A DNA stretch of 64,000 nucleotides from NCBI GenBank assembly GCA_032164295.1, contig JAJHTX010000013.1, forward strand, positions 1,054,001 through 1,118,000, written 5' to 3'. Made by a program: the position numbers and the translations under genes. Below are positions 58,874 through 64,000 of this stretch, piece by piece. This DNA comes from Inonotus obliquus. Its lineage: Eukaryota > Basidiomycota > Agaricomycetes > Hymenochaetales > Hymenochaetaceae. Each line of letters opens with the position of its first letter. Position 1 is the stretch's first letter. The notes below the pieces were generated by a model that worked only from the letters and a program-made list of their open reading frames with translations, was not told the origin of the DNA and made no database searches.

Positions 58874-60461
58874 CTATAGTTTTTCATACTCAATGCTGGC
58901 AAGAACGAACGCGGCCAATCCCTTGAGGTCATTGATGTTAATCGGTTGCGAAATGTAGTACTGCCATCACGAAAATAACATATGAGTGAATGAAAAGGAG
59001 CGGTAACACAAAGTGACGCACCTCAAAGCTGCCATCGGAATCCAAGGCTCCCACCTGTATTTAGGAAGAACAGCGATTTAGGCATATTTGTATCGAAGCA
59101 TGAGATGAGCACATACGATGACAGTGTTCTGCCAATCCATAGTTCCATCACCATTATCGATAACCCAGTTATCTATCGCGTATTCGTATGCAGATTTCGC
59201 AGCCGCTACGATTGTCCCGTCATAGTCATCCAAGAACCCAAGTCGTACTGCCTTGAGAAGCGAGTAAACAAACATCACAGTTCCACTACTCTCGTAATAG
59301 TTCCCTTCTCTACCAGGTTGGGTGATAACTAACCACCAAGTAGGATTAGCCTGCTCGAGAAGCCTCGGCGTCAGCGTTCTGAGCTGAGTCAAACAAGTCT
59401 TGTATAGAGCTTGCTCTGGAGGAACGAACTCCAGTAAATCGACAAGGGCCATGAAGTACCATCCGACTGCACGATCCCAGACTTCCGGCGAGTGTCCTCG
59501 GTCAGGAGAAGCCCAGACGGCGGTAAAGGAAGCATCGTAGCCGTGATACAGCAACCCCGTGTAATTCGCACCACTTGGTGTTTGGGCGGTATTTTCGAAC
59601 ATCAGAGAGAGCTGGAGGTTGACATCGTCTACGGTGACATTCGTTCAGTTCTATGCTCCAGATTACAAGGAAAGACCGACCCCATGCTGTTTGGTTCTTT
59701 CGATCGAACTTGCTCGTGTATATCGCATAATATACATCACCCTGTTATGAACGTAGAAAGGTGAGTCATGATTAGACTCGCAATATTGATCTTGGATGCG
59801 AACCATATAAATGCCATCAAGCCTTTGTTATCGTTCAGAAAACCAGATCCTTTTCAAGGCAGGAAAATCGATGCTCACCATCCTTGATTGAAAAATTGTT
59901 GCATATGCCAAAATTGACCAGCTGGCGTTCGAGGGTGGGTACGGAGCTGAGCCCGTAATAGATCTGCACCTCTTCTGTACTTCTCATCTCCCGTTTGTTC
60001 GTAACTATCGCAGATATTAGATGGCTAGACCTTATACAGGAGAGGAGACATACTTACAGATAAAGAAACGTGGGCCCCAGCCGAAGGTGATCCAGTTGAT
60101 ATTCCGAGACGCTGAAAAGACAGGAAAGTACTTCAGCAATCAAGACGAGTACTATGTAAGCATCTTAAACGCACTTGTAGCCACTAATACTTATCCCATC
60201 ATCACCCAAAATAGTATCCGCACCAGCTTTGATATAATCAAAGTACAATCTATTGCCAGTAGCTTCGTAGAGCAACCTCAGAGCCCATTGGAACTCGCCA
60301 TGCTCATAGGTGATGAAGGGTATCCCATTGACGAGACCATTTCCTTGACCGCGGGCGATTCCAGAGTCGGCAGCCCAGATTGCATAGGAAGATGGTGCGA
60401 TGGCGCCCGCTATGCCGATTATTGACGATAGGAGTAGAGAGAAGACGGCAAGTGGGAACAT
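58874..60461 (-). CDS. GH88/GH105-type unsaturated uronyl hydrolase, paralogue B
   Basis: Eight exons on the minus strand: 60175-60461, 60058-60111, 59879-60004, 59804-59822 (19 nt), 59681-59741, 59117-59628, 59022-59054, 58874-58960; 392 residues. Signal peptide MFPLAVFSLLLSSIIGIAGA, so secreted. Landmarks are as in paralogue A: EYQLDHLRLG with candidate catalytic Asp103, NQGWLDGIYM with Asp158, NQTAWDDVNLQL, SPEVWDRAVGWYFMALVDLL and GREGNYYESSG. The microexon and its GTTCG donor are conserved between the two genes; retaining that intron would insert a frame-shifting segment. Tandem duplication of one gene is the simplest origin. Adjacent to a sugar transporter, which suggests joint use of pectin- or glycosaminoglycan-type oligosaccharides. 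Confidence 0.89.
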
Positions 60462-61229
60462 GAGACTAGCAAGGTTGTTCTCTGAGTAACACTAATACAC
60501 CATGGAAAGAGGCAATATATTTATTCGTTGATCCATCGTAGAATATCGATACCATCGCTTAAATTGATGTTGGAACACCCGGACCGCTTTCGTACTTCTT
60601 ATTCGTAAATGTCGAGTGGAAAACTATCAAGTGATCATTGTCCTTGGCCATAATCCGCAATACCGTTAAGTCCGAGTAGATATTGCGTTCAATTGTCCAG
60701 CATGAGTCGCTCTGTCGGCGTTATTCGCCATTTCTGTCACAGGGCAAGGTCGGATGGATGCAGGAAGCAAACCGCCCAGATGGTAGAAATAAGATAAAAT
60801 TTTCACTCAACAATTTTCCCACGCTCGTTTTACTCTCTCCAACCAAGGAAACAAAGGTCACCCTTTAAATGAAATCCCTCGTTCCTCGTAATGATGGAAC
60901 GTTCAATGAGCTTGAGAAATATCATGCGATTCGCAACCACACTTGCTTACACTCCATCGTAGGTCGGCTGTTTCTCGTGGCAATTACAGAGCATACAGTA
61001 CCACGGAACCTACGTAAACATATTCGCTATTCCTGATATCCTGTCCCCGTACAGAGAACTGAACAAAGTTAAACTCAAAGGAGAATTCAAGAAGTCGAGA
61101 TCATTTGGGGTAATAACTCGAAGAACGATGAGGGATCATCACAGTCAACAATCCGTTCTTCTATATTACATATGTAAGTAGGAAATCCTCTATCAGTGCA
61201 TATATCGGCCTAGGTAGCAGTCTGAAGAT
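60462..61229. other. Intergenic region
   Basis: Promoter side of paralogue B and 3' flank of the transporter. A TATA-like ATATATTT lies about 52 bp upstream of the paralogue B start. No other gene recognised. Confidence 0.45.
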
Positions 61230-63449
61230 TCATCGTACTCCAGAGTCGTCCGTACTCAATCCCTCCTTGGACAGAATCAATGACGCTTCATCCTTCGCCA
61301 AACCCGGGAGTTTTGGCCATGCGGTCAACGAATTCTCTTCAGATGACACTACTTCAATAGGCCCATCGACATTGGTAGTGGAGGGTGATGCCTTCTCCAA
61401 TTCCGACACATCCTTGGATTGACTACTAGCGGGGTGGCTATCATCAAACAGCGCAGCCGTCTCTTCTAGTGTCATCCCTTTCGTCTCGACGATGAAGAAA
61501 TAGCAGTAGATGAACTCGAGGGCTAGCACCACGCAGTAAAAGATCTGACAAGAAATTGATCTTAGACTACGATTAACGGAGAAAAGTAAAGTACGAACGT
61601 AGTACTTCCATCCAAGTGCCTATGAATGTGGTAAGAAGCCTATTTCAAGGCTAATTTGATATTGGAGTGCTCACCCTTAGCGCTACTGGGTTAACATACT
61701 GGTTGAAAATTAGAAAAGTATATGCAATGAGGGCGAAGATGGTCAGCCCTTTCGCTCGGATGGAAAAGGGAAGAATTTCGATTGCATATGGCCTGCAAAG
61801 AGGCAAAAATCCGAAGCTGCAAGTATAACGACTTAAGATAGCGATAGGTTGATTATTAAAACATTCGCTCACCAGTAGGCGCCGGTGAACAAGAATATGC
61901 TCGCTACAACGGTCCACGCAGCATTCATGTCTCCTCTCTCTGAAAATATAGCAGAACATGCTGTCAACATAATAAAGGACACAAGCATCCCAGCGCACGA
62001 TGATAGGAACAGCAATCGTCTGCCCAGCTTATCGACAAGGCATGAAGCAACGATTGAGATGATCAGATTCCAGACCTGCAGAAGACCATTGATGAGCAAC
62101 TGCGTCATCGGATCCGTAATTCCAACTGTCTTGAATACTTCGCTCAGGTAAAATCCTGTCAGTCCGGTACCCGACATTTCATCGAAGAATGCCAACGCTA
62201 CGATGATCTGGAGACGTTTTCTATTTCCCGGTAGCTTGATGAATGACGACCAGCCAACGTTCGAAATTGCAGTATTCTGGTTGGTTGAACAGGCGGCCTT
62301 GATTTCCTCAAGCTCATATGTAACTAGCGGATCTTGTCTTCGTAATGTAAGTTCGAGAGAATGAAGTTAGCTGCAGGAAAAGTGACACTCAACAGATTAC
62401 CGTCGGCATGATAATGTGCAAGGATCTTCAAAGCTTGTGCCTCTCGCCCTTTGCACGTGAGCCACCGGGGAGATTCAGGCGCAAACCATAGGAGCAAGAT
62501 TAGTACCACGGACGGGATTCCCTGAATGAGAGAAGGCAGCCGCCATGCCCAAGAGCTAGGAAATTTCGCGCTACCAAACGTGGTCCATGCGACACTGTAA
62601 AGTATCAGAGGTAATTGAGAAATCGATCCCGGTTAGTTTCGCAATGAAATACGTACGCGATGGCACCCACGCTATACAAGCAGCTGTACAAGGAACTCAA
62701 AGTTGCGCGGTGAGGCGGGTATGCGATTTCAGAAATAATCATCGGTGCCGCGATCAACGCAATTGCGCCTCCGAAGCCAACCAAAAAGCTTCAACCCATC
62801 AGGACGTGCCACTGGGCTTTAGTATTCTGTGTTAACTCACCGAGATCCGATGAACATCCCGACTGAGATTGAGAAAGTCTGGAGGAGTGCGGCACCGAAG
62901 TGGATGGCCGAGCCTAGCAAGACACTAAGTCTACGGCCAATCCCATCGGAGAGATATGGAACAACAAGCAGGGCGCAAAGTCCTCCGATAGACTAAGGGA
63001 TTGCATGATAAACAAGATAAGAGCTCAAACAGCCGTACTGTGATGTTCTAAAGGTAACTATGATAGTCACCTGAATGGCATTGAGGAGACCGAGTTTGGA
63101 GCCTGTAGGATGATCGAAGTCTTCAACCCATTGCTCTAGCGACTGCAGCCCGTTCATTATGCTCGACTCGAAGCCGTGGAATGTTGAAGTGAGAAGACTA
63201 AACTCATAGAAATATCGGACATTTTAGTAGCTAGTATGGAAGGGAACATGGATCCTATATCTTACAAGAGGGAGATCCAAGCGTTGAGACATAAGAGCCT
63301 GGTCCGAGAGAGAATAGTAAGAAGTAATTATTGACGAAGCAGAAGGGCGCATACCTCCAATTACTGTAGAACTTGCGGTCAGGATTAAGGTGGACTCTCC
63401 AGCCTGGCTGCTTGCTGTTATAGGCAGCATCCATGGTATTGGAACCCAT
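61230..63449 (-). CDS. MFS sugar transporter (sugar porter family), 552 aa
   Basis: Ten exons on the minus strand: 63355-63449, 63266-63298, 63071-63197, 62841-62992, 62657-62788, 62394-62594, 61873-62337, 61675-61792, 61599-61619 (21 nt), 61230-61544. Twelve membrane helices of the sugar porter family, plasma membrane, proton-coupled uptake of mono- or disaccharides. Signatures: FESSIMNGLQSLEQW after helix 1, SDGIGRR between helices 2 and 3, PESPRWL after helix 6, a central loop, VDKLGRR between helices 8 and 9, PYAIEILPFSIRAKG, and VETKGMTLEE at the end of helix 12. The NGLQ..E.W and helix 1 features resemble fungal lactose/hexose permeases of the LAC12 type. Substrate not decidable from sequence. 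Next to two secreted uronyl hydrolases; a broken paralogue lies just upstream. Confidence 0.91.
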
Positions 63450-63506
63450 AGCTAATCAACAAGTTAAGAAGAAAAAGCGTGGACACAGGCGCCGGGAAGA
63501 TGGAAG

Positions 63507-64000
63507 TTAGAAAGTGAAGTTGTGGTATGTTAGCATTGCGAATTTAGACAAGATATATACTACAACTGAGGCTGAAAGCGGGCTAACCTCCGGGAGGTAG
63601 AATCCTACCAGTCCGCTACCCGCCATCGCAAAGAAGGATCCCGATGCCTCGATGCTGGAGCCGTCTTCTATTTCCTGTCCCCGATAGACCAATGGAACCG
63701 TACAGCAGTATACAATGGGTAACTATAACCGTCGAATGGCATTGAGCACGCCGAGTTTGGAACCTGTAGGATGGTTGAAGTCTTCAACCCATTGCCTGAG
63801 CGACTACATTCCGTTCATCATGCCCGAGTCGAACAAGTGATAAGACTAAAATATCGGGCATTTAGGTAGCTAGTATGGAAATAAAGTTCCAATATCTTAC
63901 AAGAGGGAGATCCAGGTGTTGAGACATATGAGCCTGGTTCGAGAGAGAATAGTAAGAAGTAATTAGTGAAGAAACAACAGGGCACTTACAGTGTATCAAT
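63507..64000 (-). pseudogene. Broken paralogue of the sugar transporter, runs off the window
   Basis: Minus-strand sequence contains counterparts of the transporter's exon 2 (near 63905-63945), exon 3 (63726-63840) and then directly part of exon 7 (SFFAMAGSGLVGFYLPEV near 63590-63670). Exons 4, 5 and 6 and everything after mid exon 7 are missing. Deletions and stops break the frame in exon 3. A donor site near 63990 suggests that exon 1 lies just outside the window. Confidence 0.75.

Overview
The window reads as nuclear DNA of a filamentous basidiomycete, most likely an Agaricomycete. Genes are split by many 50-90 nt GT-AG introns, a Zn2Cys6 regulator and ATG13 are present, there is a type II myosin with a very long coiled-coil tail, and small lineage-specific families occur. 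Species was not assigned. No tRNA, rRNA or CRISPR array was recognised. All spliced models below were built by hand from splice signals and reading phase; each listed multi-exon CDS sums to a multiple of three.

Layout. 1-4.1 kb: gene-poor, with a GTACCG-rich repeat tract and a broken, intron-retaining copy of ribosomal protein uL2. 4.1-15.6 kb: a first amplified region with two genes of an unrecognised CPxC/His small-protein family (one carries two tandem modules), four defective methyltransferase copies, a small membrane-protein gene, an intact old-yellow-enzyme (OYE) gene, and two OYE fragments arranged as inverted repeats around it. 15.6-20.3 kb: no convincing gene. 20.3-22.6 kb: Zn2Cys6 transcription factor. 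22.6-27.1 kb: no convincing gene. 27.1-34.9 kb: type II myosin heavy chain (16 exons). 35.5-44.1 kb: a second amplified region with an intact TMT1-like methyltransferase, two more CPxC/His genes each paired with a defective methyltransferase copy, a 1.8 kb hAT-like element that split the last copy, and a second intact OYE gene. 45.6-63.5 kb: secreted six-hairpin glycosidase, M14 carboxypeptidase-like pseudo-enzyme, ATG13, a small hypothetical gene, two tandem GH88/GH105-type unsaturated uronyl hydrolases, a sugar transporter, and a broken second transporter copy that runs off the window.

How the genes relate. The two amplified regions share one ancestral cassette: a CPxC/His gene on the minus strand, a divergent methyltransferase on the plus strand about 220-290 bp away, a ~450 bp repeat, and a convergent OYE gene. 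The methyltransferase half has mostly decayed, always with the same exons missing, while all CPxC/His copies keep an open frame once two conserved introns are removed. The right end looks like a carbohydrate-use neighbourhood: two secreted uronyl hydrolases next to a 12-helix sugar porter, with a further six-hairpin enzyme about 9 kb away.
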